64,000 bases of DNA, from positions 31,841 through 95,840 of the forward strand of contig CAVTWD010000004.1 in NCBI GenBank assembly GCA_963738325.1, read 5' to 3'. A model generated the notes under the pieces. It was given only the letters and a program-made list of their open reading frames with translations. It did not search any database and was not told the DNA's origin. Of the stretch, positions 27,686-37,520 are shown one piece after another (positions within the stretch are counted from its first letter, which is position 1; each line of letters begins with the position of its first letter). The position numbers were made by a program, and so were the translations under genes. This DNA comes from CAVTWD01 sp963738325 (GTDB lineage: Bacteria > Actinomycetota > Acidimicrobiia > Acidimicrobiales > Ilumatobacteraceae).

Positions 27686-30600
27686 TTACCCGCCGTCGCA
27701 GAGCCCGATGCGGGCGCCGCTGAGCCACTCTCTCTGTCCCACGCGCCCTGGGGGCCGCACGCATCGTGACGCCGACGTGCCGCACGTCGCTCGTGACGCG
27801 CGCTCGTCACGATCGAGACGACCAGCAGCGCGCGCGACCATCGCCGCGGTCGCCACTGTCGCCGCCGCGGCGCCGGCCGTCGCCGCCGTCCGCTGCATCC
27901 GATGGGGAGCGGTCGGTGACGGGCCCGGTGGCGCGCTGCGCTCCGGGCGCTCGGGTGGCAGATCGGCCATGCCGTGCTCGGCGGCGATCCGCAGCACCTG
28001 GGCGACATGCAGGGCGCTGCGACCCGTACCACCCTCGGCGATCTGTGTCTGGCACGAGAACCCGTCGGCGACGATGAGGGTCCGAGGGTCGGCGGCTTTG
28101 ACATGGCCGAGGAGGGCCTGCTCCCCGCACGCCATCGACAGGTCGTAGTGGCGTTGCTCGAAGCCCCAGGACCCGGCGAGCCCACAGCAGCCGCCCGTGA
28201 CCTCGTCCACGTTCAAGCCCATCTTGACGAGCAGCTCCTTCTCGCTGCCGATGCCGCCCGTGGCCTTGTGGTGACAGTGGCCCCAGAGAAGGGCTTCGCC
28301 GCGCAATCGCGGGACGGGGACGTCGAAGGCGTGGAAGAAGTCAGGAAAATGATAGGAGAGCTCGACGAGACGCTTCACGTCGTCGTCGTGGGGGAGGAGC
28401 TTCGGCGCCTCGTCCTTGAAGACGGCGAGACAGCTGGGCTCGATGCCGACGACCGGCGTGCCCCTGCGTATCTCCTCGCGCAGAGCGTCGATCGTCCGCA
28501 GGAGGTACCGCTCGGCGAGATCGAGGAATCCATAGTCGTAGAGCGGGCGCCCACAGCAGACGTGGCCGTGCGGCATGACGACGTGCCATCCAGCGGCTTC
28601 GATCGCCTCTACGGCCGCCGCGCCGACGTCGACGTGCATGTGGTTGTTGAAGGTGTCGGGCCAAACGACGACACGAGGACCACCGAGGTTGCGTTCTCCG
28701 CGCTGGCGGAACCAGCGCTGCAGCGTCACCGGCGCGAACCGCGGGACGCTGCGCTGCTGCGCGGCGCCGGCGGCGAACTTCAGCACGCTCCGCACCGCCG
28801 GCGCCTGACCGCAGAAGTTGGCGATGCCCGGTGCCGCCGACGCCGCTCGGGCGGCCTTGTCGATGAGCCCGAAGGCGTAGGCCGATCGAGGTCGTAGTCG
28901 ACCCTTCCAGTGATGGTGCAGGAACTCGGCCTTGTACGTCGGCATGTCGACGTTGACCGGACAGTCGTTCGTACAGCCTTTGCACGCCAGGCAGAGATCG
29001 AGTGCGTCCTTCACCTCGGGGCTCCGCCAACCGCCTGTCACGACGTCGCCCTGGAGCATCTCGAACAACAGACGAGCCCGCCCGCGAGTGCTGTGCTTCT
29101 CCTCGCGTAGAACCATGAAGCTCGGGCACATCACGTTGACGCCGTCGGGCGTCCGGCACTTGCCGACGCCCACACAACGCAGCGTCGCATGGGCGAAGTC
29201 GCCGCCGTCCTGCTTGTACGAGAACTTGACCGGCGGCCGCCATGGCTCGTAGTCGGTGCCGAGCTTCAGGTTCTCGTCCAAGCGGAACGGGTCGACGACC
29301 TTGCCCGGGTTCATCTTCCAATCGGGGTCCCAGATCCGCTTGAACTGGCGGAACGCCTCGACCAGCTCCTGGCCGTACATCTTGGGAAGCAGCTCGGCGC
29401 GCTGCTGGCCGTCGCCGTGCTCGCCCGACAGGGAGCCGCCGTACGAGACGACGAGGTCGGCGGCTTCCTCGAGAAAGCTCCGATACTTGCGCACGCCGTC
29501 TGCCGTGCGCAGCTCGAACGAGATGCGGGAGTGGATGCAGCCGTCGCCCAAGTGGCCGTAGATGGCGCCGTGATAGTCGTACTTCGAGTACAGCTTCCGC
29601 AGATCGTGCAGGTACGGCGCCACGTCGCCCGGCGCCACCGCGCTGTCCTCCCAGCCCGGCCAGTAGTCCTTGCCGTCGGGACCGAAGGCGGTGGCTCCCA
29701 GGCCGCCCTCGCGCGCCTCCCACAGCTTGGCCTCCTGCTCCGGATCGTCGAAGATCACGTGACCGACCGGGGGGTCCTTGTCGGCTTCGAGAGCAGCAAC
29801 AAGGCTACGAGCCTGGTCGTCGGCGTCCTGCTTGGAGTCGCCTCCGAACTCGACCAACGTCCAGGCGTCGCCCGCGGGGAGCAGCGTGATGTCGTCCACC
29901 GCGATCCCCAGTGTCTGCTCGTTGTGGAACAAGATCCGGTCGATGCCCTCGCAACCGATGGGGCGGTGCTGGAGGATCTCCTCGAGGTGGTCGGCGACGC
30001 GGAAGATGTCGGGGTAGCCGAGGACCACCAACGTCCGCGCCGCAGGACGAGGGATCAACTTCAGCGTCGCCTCGAGGACCGTCACGCAGGTCCCCTCCGT
30101 GCCGACGAGAGCGGCGGCCACGTTGAAGCCGCGCTCGGGCAGGAGCTCGTCGAGGTTGTACCCGGACACCCGCCGGGGGATCTGTGGGTACCGGGCCCGG
30201 ATCAGCGCCGCGTACCGGTCGCGAAGCGCCCGCAGATCACGATAGATCTGGCCCCGCCGCCCACCGCCCCGGACGATGGCGTCGATCTCGTCTTCCGGTG
30301 TCGGCCCCACCGTCATCCTGACTCCGTCATAGGTGAGCACGTCGAGCGCGGCCACGTTGTCGGACGTGCGGCTCCCATCGCCTTGGAACCGAGCCTCGAG
30401 CGAGTGGATGCCGCAGGAGTTGTTGCCGATGTTCCCGCCGATGGTGCAGTACTTGTGGGTAGAGGGGTCGGGCCCGAATATCAGTCCGTGGGGGCCCGTG
30501 GCGATGTTGACCTTCTCGTTGATGGCACCTGGGAGGACCCGGACGCGTCGGCGTACCGCGTCGATTTCGAGTACGTCGTGCAGGTACTTGGAGCAGTCGA

Positions 30601-30940
30601 TCACGACGGCGAAGTTGACGCTTTCGCCCGAGAGGCTGGTGCCGGCGCCGCGGGCGAGGATCGGTGCGCGGTACTCGTGGCAGACGCGATGCGTCGCCAC
30701 GATGTCGTCGACGGACTTGGGCACCACCACGCCGATCGGCGGCTGGCGGAAGTTCGACGAGTCGGTGGCGTACAGGGCCCGGGACGCGGTGTCGAAACGG
30801 ACTTCGCCTTCGACGGCGTGCGCCAGCGCGTGTTCCAGTCCTCGGGCGTCGATCGTCTCCTGGCCCGACATCCCCGTCGCGAACTGTGGCCCGCCGGCCT
30901 TGACCGGGATCGTCACCCGGCCACGAGTCTTCGAGGCCAT
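27686..30940 (-). CDS. FAD-linked oxidase fused to Fe-S/CCG domain (D-lactate/glycolate dehydrogenase type), 1084 aa
   Basis: Two-part dehydrogenase of the GlcD-GlcF fused type. Residues about 50-230 form a PCMH FAD-binding domain (ARGAGTSLSGESVNFA and TIGGNIGNNSCGIHS); 270-560 form the FAD-oxidase C domain (SLSGEHGDGQQRAELLPKMYG). A ferredoxin-like part follows with CRTPDGVNVMCP and CLACKGCTNDCP near 660, then two CCG modules (HVCCGRPLYDYG near 790 and TGGCCGLAGSWGFE near 945). It probably oxidises a 2-hydroxy acid and passes electrons to the quinone pool. The last 70 residues are Arg/Ala-rich and may be a non-conserved extension. The exact substrate cannot be named. Confidence 0.92.
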   Translation of the reverse strand: MASKTRGRVTIPVKAGGPQFATGMSGQETIDARGLEHALAHAVEGEVRFDTASRALYATDSSNFRQPPIGVVVPKSVDDIVATHRVCHEYRAPILARGAGTSLSGESVNFAVVIDCSKYLHDVLEIDAVRRRVRVLPGAINEKVNIATGPHGLIFGPDPSTHKYCTIGGNIGNNSCGIHSLEARFQGDGSRTSDNVAALDVLTYDGVRMTVGPTPEDEIDAIVRGGGRRGQIYRDLRALRDRYAALIRARYPQIPRRVSGYNLDELLPERGFNVAAALVGTEGTCVTVLEATLKLIPRPAARTLVVLGYPDIFRVADHLEEILQHRPIGCEGIDRILFHNEQTLGIAVDDITLLPAGDAWTLVEFGGDSKQDADDQARSLVAALEADKDPPVGHVIFDDPEQEAKLWEAREGGLGATAFGPDGKDYWPGWEDSAVAPGDVAPYLHDLRKLYSKYDYHGAIYGHLGDGCIHSRISFELRTADGVRKYRSFLEEAADLVVSYGGSLSGEHGDGQQRAELLPKMYGQELVEAFRQFKRIWDPDWKMNPGKVVDPFRLDENLKLGTDYEPWRPPVKFSYKQDGGDFAHATLRCVGVGKCRTPDGVNVMCPSFMVLREEKHSTRGRARLLFEMLQGDVVTGGWRSPEVKDALDLCLACKGCTNDCPVNVDMPTYKAEFLHHHWKGRLRPRSAYAFGLIDKAARAASAAPGIANFCGQAPAVRSVLKFAAGAAQQRSVPRFAPVTLQRWFRQRGERNLGGPRVVVWPDTFNNHMHVDVGAAAVEAIEAAGWHVVMPHGHVCCGRPLYDYGFLDLAERYLLRTIDALREEIRRGTPVVGIEPSCLAVFKDEAPKLLPHDDDVKRLVELSYHFPDFFHAFDVPVPRLRGEALLWGHCHHKATGGIGSEKELLVKMGLNVDEVTGGCCGLAGSWGFEQRHYDLSMACGEQALLGHVKAADPRTLIVADGFSCQTQIAEGGTGRSALHVAQVLRIAAEHGMADLPPERPERSAPPGPSPTAPHRMQRTAATAGAAAATVATAAMVARAAGRLDRDERASRATCGTSASRCVRPPGRVGQREWLSGARIGLCDGG

Positions 30941-30989
30941 CGCCTGTCCTCCCTTCGTTCGTTGGATGCGAGCCGGATCGTGCCCAGGG

Positions 30990-32090
30990 CTACGCCACGC
31001 GGTACCGCTCGGCCTCGGCGCGCTTGAGCGTCAGCCCGTGGCCGGGACGGTCGCGATCGGGCCGCAAGCAACCGTCCTGCGGTTCCGGTGTTCCGTCGAA
31101 GAGCATCGACTCCAGCCGGACGTGGTCATGGAAGTACTCGAGATGGCGGAGGTGCATCACGGGCACGAGTGCGTGGGCCGAGATGGCAGGAGCGCAGTGG
31201 CCCGACAAGTCGATGCCGTGCGCGTCACAGACGCCACTGATGCGGACCAGCGCGGTGATGCCTCCGCACCTCGTCACGTCGGCCTGCAGGCAGTCGACGG
31301 CGCCTCGCTCGACCAGCTCGCGGAAGTCGGCGAAGAGGAAGCCGTACTCCCCGGCGGCGATGTCGATGCCACCGGGGGCCCGGTCGCGCACCAGCCGGAG
31401 TCCCTCGAGGTCGTCGGAGCTCACCGGTTCCTCGAACCACGAGACGTCCCATTCCTGGTGGAAGCGCTCGGCCCAGTAGAGGGCCTGTTTGCGGCTCAGC
31501 CCGCCGTTGGCATCGACGAACAGCGCCGTCTGTTCGCCGATCGCCTTGCGAGCGGCGTCCAAGCGCACCGGGTCCTCCTCCGGAACGCGGCCCACCTTCA
31601 TCTTGACACGAGGGATGCCGGCCTCGACCCAGCCGCCCAGCTGCGACTCGATGCGATCGAGGGTGTAGCTGGTGAAGCCCCCGCTGCCGTAGATCGGCAC
31701 GGCGGCGTGAACGGGGTGCAGCAGTTCGACGAGCGGGAGATCGAGCAGTCGCGCCTTGAGGTCCCACAACGCGACGTCGACCGCGGAGATCGCCATCATG
31801 CCGGCGCCCGGGCGTCCGGCGTTGCGTAGGGCGCGCGACATGTCGATCCACCGGGCCGCGATGTCGCTGACCCTCGCGCCCGCGAGCAACGGACCGAGTC
31901 TGGCGGTCACCAGGCGGGCCACGCTGGCGTCGGCGTACGTGTACCCGAGCCCGGTCGTGTCCGCCCCGTCGATCTCGACGACGACGATGGTCGTCGAGTC
32001 CCACTGCAGCGTGCCGTCCGACTCGGGTTCGTCCGTCGGCACCTCGTAGGCGGCGGCCCGCACGTCATCGACGAGGACGTCGAGACCCAT
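30990..32090 (-). CDS. Enolase-superfamily enzyme (mandelate racemase/MLE group), 366 aa
   Basis: Enzyme of the enolase superfamily: an N-terminal capping domain, then a TIM barrel. Catalytic bases K163 and K165 lie in RVKMKVGR. Metal ligands are probably D193 (FVDANGG), E220/E221 (WFEEP) and E248 (AAGEYGF), and H298 in GHCAPAISAH is near the end of the barrel. Such enzymes abstract a proton next to a carboxylate, as in sugar-acid dehydratases. ATG 32088-32090 shares one base with the stop of the ThDP enzyme gene (TGATG), so the two are probably one operon. Confidence 0.9.
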   Translation of the reverse strand: MGLDVLVDDVRAAAYEVPTDEPESDGTLQWDSTTIVVVEIDGADTTGLGYTYADASVARLVTARLGPLLAGARVSDIAARWIDMSRALRNAGRPGAGMMAISAVDVALWDLKARLLDLPLVELLHPVHAAVPIYGSGGFTSYTLDRIESQLGGWVEAGIPRVKMKVGRVPEEDPVRLDAARKAIGEQTALFVDANGGLSRKQALYWAERFHQEWDVSWFEEPVSSDDLEGLRLVRDRAPGGIDIAAGEYGFLFADFRELVERGAVDCLQADVTRCGGITALVRISGVCDAHGIDLSGHCAPAISAHALVPVMHLRHLEYFHDHVRLESMLFDGTPEPQDGCLRPDRDRPGHGLTLKRAEAERYRVA

Positions 32091-33889
32091 CAGGACTTCC
32101 TGGTGGCGATGGATTCCTTGAACTCCTGGAACTTCTGCCGGGCGCCCCGTTGCAGGATGCCGAGCGTCTCCGGATCTCCGTGCAGGAACGCCTTCGTGAA
32201 CTTCTTCGCCTGCGTGTACTTGATGTGCGGCGGCATGGGCGCCACCTCACGGTCGACTTTCACCTCGAGCACGCAGGGCCGGTCGGCGCGGAGCGCGGCG
32301 TCCCACGCCGCGCCGATGCTGTCGTCGTCGTGGCACTCGATGCCGCGCAGCCCGAAGAGCTCGGCGATCTGAGCAGCGGGTACGTACGGGATGGCCTGGG
32401 ATCCCTCGAAGCGGGGGTCGCCGGCCATCGCCCGCTGCTCCCATGTCACCTGGTTCAGGTCTTCGTTCACGAACACGCAGAACACCAGCGTCGGGTTCGA
32501 CCACTGCTTCCAGTAGCGCTGCACGGTGAGCAGCTCGTTCATGCCGTTCATCTCGAAGGCGCCGTCGCCGACGAAGGCCACCACCGGACGGTCCGGATAG
32601 GCGAACTTGGCGGCGATGGCGTAGGGCGTGGCGGGTCCCATCGTGGCGAGGTTGCCCGACAGCGAGGCCAGCATGCCCCGACGGAGCTTCAGTTGTCGGG
32701 CCCACCACGTCGTCGACGAGCCCGAGTCGGCGGTGAGGATGGCGTTGTCGGGAAGGCGCGACGAGAGCTCCCATGCGACCCGCTGGGGGTTGGCGGGCGT
32801 CATGGGTTCGAGGGCGCGGGCCTCGACGACCTTCCACCACTCCGAGACCTGCGCCTCGATGAAGGAGCGCCAGTCGCGATCTGCCTTCCGGTGCAGCTTG
32901 GGGATGAGTGCTCGCAGCGTCTCCTTGGAGTCGCCGATCAGTTGGACGTCCATGGGGTAGCGAACGCCGATCATCCGCCCGTCGATGTCGATCTCGACGC
33001 CCTTGGCCTGGCCTTCTTCCGGCAGCCATTCGGCGTAGGGAAAGCTGGTGCCGATCATGAAAAGGGTGTCGCAGCTCGTCGTCATCTCGTAGCTCGCGGT
33101 CGAGCCGAGGAGGCCGATGGGGCCAGTGACGAAGGGGAGATCGTCGGGGATCGTCGCCCGGCCGAGGAGCGCTTTGGCCACACCCGCACCGAGAAGCTCC
33201 GCGGTCTCGATCACTTCGTCGGACGCCTCGGCGGCGCCCTGCCCGACCAGCATCGCCACTCGTTCACCCTGATTCAGAATGTCGGCGGCCCGGTCCAGCT
33301 CGGCTTCGGCAGGAAGGATGCGCGGCTTCGACCAACCGACGCTCGAGTACACCGAACCATGCTCCCGAGGTGGCGACGGTTCAGCCGGCTCTTCCTGCAC
33401 GTCCTCGGGGAAGATGACCGTTGCGACACCCCGATCGGTCAGCGCGCACTTGACGGCCCGATCGATGAGGTGGCGGGCCTGGGCCGGGTGAGAACAGGTG
33501 TTGACGAAGACAGACACGTCCTTGAAGAGGGTGTTGAGGTCCACTTCCTGCTGGTACATGGCTCCCAGCGACAGGCGCTTCTGCTGGCCGACGAGGGCCA
33601 GCACCGGCTGGTGGTCCATCCTGGCGTCGTAGAGACCATTGAGCAGGTGGACCGCTCCCGGTCCCGATGTCGCCATGCAGCAGCCGATCTGTCCAGTGAA
33701 CTTGGCGTGGCCGCACGCCATGAACGCGGCCATCTCCTCGTGTCGCGGCTGCGTGAACTCGGGGTCACCGCCGGCGCGGTCGAAGGCGCCCAGGAAGCCG
33801 TTGATGCCGTCACCCGGGTACGCGTAGACGCGATGGATGCCCCACGCCTTGAGGCGTTCCAGCACGTAGTCCGAGACGAGTTGCTTCAC
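32090..33889 (-). CDS. Thiamine diphosphate-dependent enzyme, PoxB/pyruvate oxidase-like, 599 aa
   Basis: Three-domain ThDP enzyme of the acetolactate synthase/pyruvate oxidase superfamily. The catalytic Glu lies in the N-terminal domain (PRHEEMAAFMACGHAKFTG), and the ThDP-binding motif GDG...N is in VAFVGDGAFEMNGMNELL. The frame is open to 33958, but GTG 33889 has AAGGAG (33896-33901) six bases upstream and begins the conserved MKQLVSDYVLERLKAWG, so it is preferred. It probably decarboxylates pyruvate or a related 2-oxo acid; the acceptor (quinone or O2) is not evident. Upstream gene of an operon with the enolase-superfamily enzyme. Confidence 0.9.
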   Translation of the reverse strand: MKQLVSDYVLERLKAWGIHRVYAYPGDGINGFLGAFDRAGGDPEFTQPRHEEMAAFMACGHAKFTGQIGCCMATSGPGAVHLLNGLYDARMDHQPVLALVGQQKRLSLGAMYQQEVDLNTLFKDVSVFVNTCSHPAQARHLIDRAVKCALTDRGVATVIFPEDVQEEPAEPSPPREHGSVYSSVGWSKPRILPAEAELDRAADILNQGERVAMLVGQGAAEASDEVIETAELLGAGVAKALLGRATIPDDLPFVTGPIGLLGSTASYEMTTSCDTLFMIGTSFPYAEWLPEEGQAKGVEIDIDGRMIGVRYPMDVQLIGDSKETLRALIPKLHRKADRDWRSFIEAQVSEWWKVVEARALEPMTPANPQRVAWELSSRLPDNAILTADSGSSTTWWARQLKLRRGMLASLSGNLATMGPATPYAIAAKFAYPDRPVVAFVGDGAFEMNGMNELLTVQRYWKQWSNPTLVFCVFVNEDLNQVTWEQRAMAGDPRFEGSQAIPYVPAAQIAELFGLRGIECHDDDSIGAAWDAALRADRPCVLEVKVDREVAPMPPHIKYTQAKKFTKAFLHGDPETLGILQRGARQKFQEFKESIATRKS

Positions 33890-34025
33890 GCGTCGCTCCT
33901 TCCGTTCGTCCGGTCCGGGCGAAGCTTGGTCGGCAGCCGCGTGTGACCTCGGATGCACCGGGTTCGATCCACAGCCGGTCCTTCCTATCTCCGCTCAACT
34001 GTCGCTTTCCCCCCGAAGGGAGGCC

Positions 34026-35546
34026 CTATGCAGGCGGCGTGTCCCCCGGCGCCGCCGTGGCGGCTACGCCCGAGCGGCGGTCGCCGTTGACAGGGCGGCG
34101 GTTGGCTGAGCGTGCCGCCCTCGTCATGGCGACTCCCCGTTGCGCGGACTCCTCGGCACAGGTGGAGCTCTGGACGCTGACGGCCACGCTGGCGACGTCG
34201 CGTGCGTAGGTCCTCGTTGCCATGGCGAGGAGGCCGGCATTGAGGAGCAGCATCGGAAGCGCCAGCAGCAGCGCGATCTGGACGCCATGGTGGTGTCTCC
34301 CGAAATGGTCGGCGACCGCGCCGATCGCCACTGGGGCGACCGCCTCCCCGGCCGTCCGCAGCAGGATCCGCACGCTCTCGGCCCGGCCCCGCAAGGCGGG
34401 ATGGACGATGTCGAGACGGACGGCGTCGAGGACCGGGTTGGGAGCGCTGAGCCCGGCGCCGCCGACGATCATCAAGGGGATCGCCACGAACAGCGAGGTG
34501 GTGACGAGGGCGGGCAGGAGGGCGGCGGCGGCCAGGAGTGAGCCGCCGATGGCGACGTGAAGACGGGCGTTGACCCGCCCGCGCGCCAAGCCCAGGTCGC
34601 CCAGCCGTCCGCCGACGACGAGACCAGCCAGGGCGCCGGCGCCGACCACCGGCACGAGCAACGGAGCGGTGGACCGGCCCAGACCGTACTGCTCGATCAC
34701 GAAGAGGACCGCGAAGAGCTTGAGCCCGGCGAAGAAGAAGTAGCCGAGCGAGCTCGCCACCAGCACGAGCACGTTGGTGCGGACCCGAAGCGAGTAGCGC
34801 AGCGCCGCTCCGAGCGTCACGTGGTCGGCATCACGAAGGACCGTCGACGCAACCGGTGCCACGCCGGCGGCGAGAACCAGTTGCCCCGGACCGGTGGGCG
34901 TCGTTCGACGGTCGGTGCTCTCCCCGGCTCCCCGGCGGGGTTCGGGGAAGCGCAGGAGGATCGCGGCCAGAACCAGCCCCGCCATCGCCAGGAGCCAGAA
35001 CACCCATCGCCACGAGAGGTTGGCGACCACGACGCCGACGAGGAGCGAGCCTGCGGCCAGGCCGACCAGTTCGCCCGATTCGATGAGGCCCAGGGCCCGA
35101 CCCCGCGCGCCCCCGGGGAACAGGTCGCCGGTGATGGAGGCGCTGGCTGGTTGGCCGACGGCGGTGAGCGCGCCGAGGGCGGTGCGCGCCCCGAGCAACA
35201 TCATGAACGTGGCGGCCGCCCCGCCCACCACCATCGCCGCCGACCAGGTGAGCACGGCGGCGGTCAGCAGCGTGACCCGGCGGTATCGGTCGGCGAGTGC
35301 GCCGGCCGGGATGACGGCGATGCCGGCCACTGCGGCGAAGGCGCCAGCGAGCACGCCAAGCTCGGTGTGGGAGATCGAGAAGGCGTCTTCGAGGCTCGGG
35401 GCGATGGCACCGACGGCGCCGCTGTCGGCCGCCGTGAGAGCCAAGATGCCCGCGAGCACGACGATCGCCCGTCGCCTGTGGGGAGTCTCGTCCGGGGCGG
35501 CGTCCGGCCGGTCGGTGGATGAGCGTCCGTGATCAGCCCGCTGCAT
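34026..35546 (-). CDS. Major facilitator superfamily transporter, about 506 aa
   Basis: Twelve-helix MFS permease. The loop 2-3 motif appears as GALADRYRRVTLL and a matching one in the second half as VGGRLGDLGLARGR. ATG 35546 gives a short charged N-terminus before the first helix (AIVVLAGILALTAADSG); an open frame further upstream is antisense to DedA and unlikely to be used. It overlaps the 3' end of the DedA gene by 14 bp, so both are probably co-transcribed. The substrate is unknown. The C-terminal 60 residues are hydrophilic and Arg/Ala-rich. Confidence 0.88.
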   Translation of the reverse strand: MQRADHGRSSTDRPDAAPDETPHRRRAIVVLAGILALTAADSGAVGAIAPSLEDAFSISHTELGVLAGAFAAVAGIAVIPAGALADRYRRVTLLTAAVLTWSAAMVVGGAAATFMMLLGARTALGALTAVGQPASASITGDLFPGGARGRALGLIESGELVGLAAGSLLVGVVVANLSWRWVFWLLAMAGLVLAAILLRFPEPRRGAGESTDRRTTPTGPGQLVLAAGVAPVASTVLRDADHVTLGAALRYSLRVRTNVLVLVASSLGYFFFAGLKLFAVLFVIEQYGLGRSTAPLLVPVVGAGALAGLVVGGRLGDLGLARGRVNARLHVAIGGSLLAAAALLPALVTTSLFVAIPLMIVGGAGLSAPNPVLDAVRLDIVHPALRGRAESVRILLRTAGEAVAPVAIGAVADHFGRHHHGVQIALLLALPMLLLNAGLLAMATRTYARDVASVAVSVQSSTCAEESAQRGVAMTRAARSANRRPVNGDRRSGVAATAAPGDTPPA

Positions 35547-36168
35547 CGGCTCGGTCCCGATCGGCCGAGTGCCGATGGCGCCGCACGATGAGGACGACGA
35601 CGGCGGCGACCACCGCGACGGCGACCATGGCCACGCTGCCCCAGCCGAGCCAGGACGCCACCGCCGAGTACGCCGAGCCGACGGCATACCCGACCAGAAC
35701 TGTCGCTGCGCTCCATGCGGCCGCACCGAGGACGTTCCAGAGGAGGAACTTGGGATAGGGGAGGCGGGCGTCCCCGGCGACGGCCGGGACGACGGCGCGC
35801 ACGACCCCGATGAACCGCCCGAGGAAGACGGCCAGGGCGCCGTGCCGGTGCAGCAGCCGGCGCGATCGGTCCCATCGGTCGTCGCCGACCCAGCGGCCCA
35901 GGCGGGTGGTCCGGAGTCGTTCACCGCCGTGCCGCCCGATCTCGTAGCCGATCGAGTCGCCGAGGACGGCGCCGACGAAGGCGACGCCGATCGCCAGCGG
36001 CAGTGACAGCCGCCCCTGTTGAGCCAGGAAACCGGCGAACAGCAGTGCGCCCTCGCCCGGTACGGCTAGCCCGATGAACGCCGACGCCTCCAGCATCGTG
36101 GCCACTCCGAGGAGCACGTAGCCCCAGGGTTCGAGGGCGGGGCCGAGCCAGTCGACGATTCGTTCCAT
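35533..36168 (-). CDS. DedA-family membrane protein, 211 aa
   Basis: DedA/SNARE-associated family protein, now regarded as a lipid transporter or flippase family needed for membrane homeostasis. The signature is seen in EASAFIGLAVPGEGALLFAGFLA, GDSIGYEIGRHGG, FLGRFIGVVRAVVPAVAG and FLLWNVLGAAAWSA. Four to five helices are predicted and the tail is basic. ATG 36168 is the start. It overlaps the MFS gene downstream. Confidence 0.92.
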   Translation of the reverse strand: MERIVDWLGPALEPWGYVLLGVATMLEASAFIGLAVPGEGALLFAGFLAQQGRLSLPLAIGVAFVGAVLGDSIGYEIGRHGGERLRTTRLGRWVGDDRWDRSRRLLHRHGALAVFLGRFIGVVRAVVPAVAGDARLPYPKFLLWNVLGAAAWSAATVLVGYAVGSAYSAVASWLGWGSVAMVAVAVVAAVVVLIVRRHRHSADRDRADAAG

Positions 36169-36505
36169 CGGGGCCCTCTATCGACCGATCCGTTCGGACG
36201 CAGCTCGCCGGCGAGCCGTCAGGCAACCATCAACGTCCGCGTCCACGGACGTCCCGTACCCCGGGCGTGGCCTTCCGACTCGCTGGGCCGGGACCCAGCG
36301 GCTCCCGAACCGCGCCAAGCCCGATTGCTCCGGCGTCGCGCCGGATCGTGGCGCCACGGCGCTACCAGGCGGCCGCTCCACTGCTGCTGACTGGTCCGAG
36401 CTCGCCTGCGGTTCGCCTCGGCGGCGCGCGGGTAGGCATACGGCAAGAGCGCCCGGCGCCTCAGCGTCGCGCCCGGGAGGTGATGAGCACGAGGTTCAGC
36501 AGGAT
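36169..36505. other. Intergenic region, no gene seen
   Basis: About 340 bp between the divergent DedA and CDF genes. No frame resembles a protein and no clear riboswitch or strong hairpin is visible. It should contain both promoters. Confidence 0.5.
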
Positions 36506-37424
36506 GTGACCGAGGGGCGACAGCATTCGAAAGCGACGACGAGCGGCCGGACCGTGATCATGGCGTTGCTCGCCAACCTCGCCATCGCCGTTGCGAAGGG
36601 CGTCGCGGCCCTGCTCACGGGATCGGCGGCGCTCCTCGCCGAGACTGCTCACTCGGTTGCCGACTCCGCCAACGAGCTCCTGCTCTACATCGGCGTGCGG
36701 CGCGCCCGCCATCCGCCCGACCGGCAGCATCCCTTTGGCTACGGGCAGGCGCGCTACTTCTGGTCTTTGCTCGCTGCAGTGGGCATCTTCGTCGTCGGAG
36801 GCGTGGCCGCCATCGCCGAAGGCGTGAACAGCCTTCGCCGCCCGGAACCCTGTCGAGCCTGCCGATCGGGCTGGCCGTCCTCGCCGTGTCGGCCCTCTTC
36901 GAGGGCTTCTCGTGGCGCACGGCGCACCGAGAGCTGCGAGCAGAGGCCGCCGGCCGGGAGATGGACCTCGCCGATCACGTCAGGACGTCGTCGAACCCCA
37001 CGCCCACCACCGTCTTCCTCGAGGATTCGGCGGCGCTGATCGGGATCGTCATTGCGGCGACCGCGCTGGTGGTGCACGCGGCAACCGGCTCGGCCGTCGC
37101 GGATGGCGGGGCGAGCCTGATGATCGGCCTGCTCCTGATCGTCGTGGCGGTCCTCCTCGCCCGCCGGAATGCCGCTCTCATGATCGACGAGTCGACGCCC
37201 CCCGATGTTCGCGACCGGCTCACGGGCGTACTGGACGACCAGCAGTGGATCCTGCGGGTGGCGGAGCTCACGGCAGTGTGGACGGGCCGCAGGAGGTGCT
37301 CGTCCTCGTTCACGTCGTCCCCGGCGACGGTGCCGACCTCATCGGTGATATCGCGGCGTTACGGTTGAAGCTGCTCGCTCTGCCGGCGGTCGAACGAGTC
37401 GAGGTGACGCCGGTTCGCGAGTAG
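36506..37424 (+). CDS. Cation diffusion facilitator transporter, broken by two one-base deletions
   Basis: CDF-family metal exporter (Zn, Fe, Co or Mn with proton exchange). The first part (VIMALLANLAIAVAKGVAALLTGSAALLAETAHSVADSANELLL, then HPFGYGQARYFWSL) has the metal-site His/Asp pattern. Near 36850 one base is missing between RRPEP and LSSLPIGLAVLAVSALFEGF; near 37285 another is missing between AVWTG and PQEVLVLVHVVPGDG. The second metal site is in FLEDSAALIGI. The cytoplasmic domain ends at 37424. GTG 36506 is the assumed start. All parts are conserved, so the gene may be intact in the organism. Confidence 0.75.
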
Positions 37425-37520
37425 ACGACGAGGCCAACGACGCCATTCGTGAGGTGGTGCCTCACTGGCTCGACAGCGTCGACGCGATGGGTCCGGCCAT
37501 GGCCCTTTCCGGGCGGGTTC

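Noticed and set aside
36169..36505. Metal riboswitch before the CDF transporter
   Set aside because: I could not find the conserved core of a yybP-ykoY or NiCo type element; nothing beyond spacer DNA is visible.
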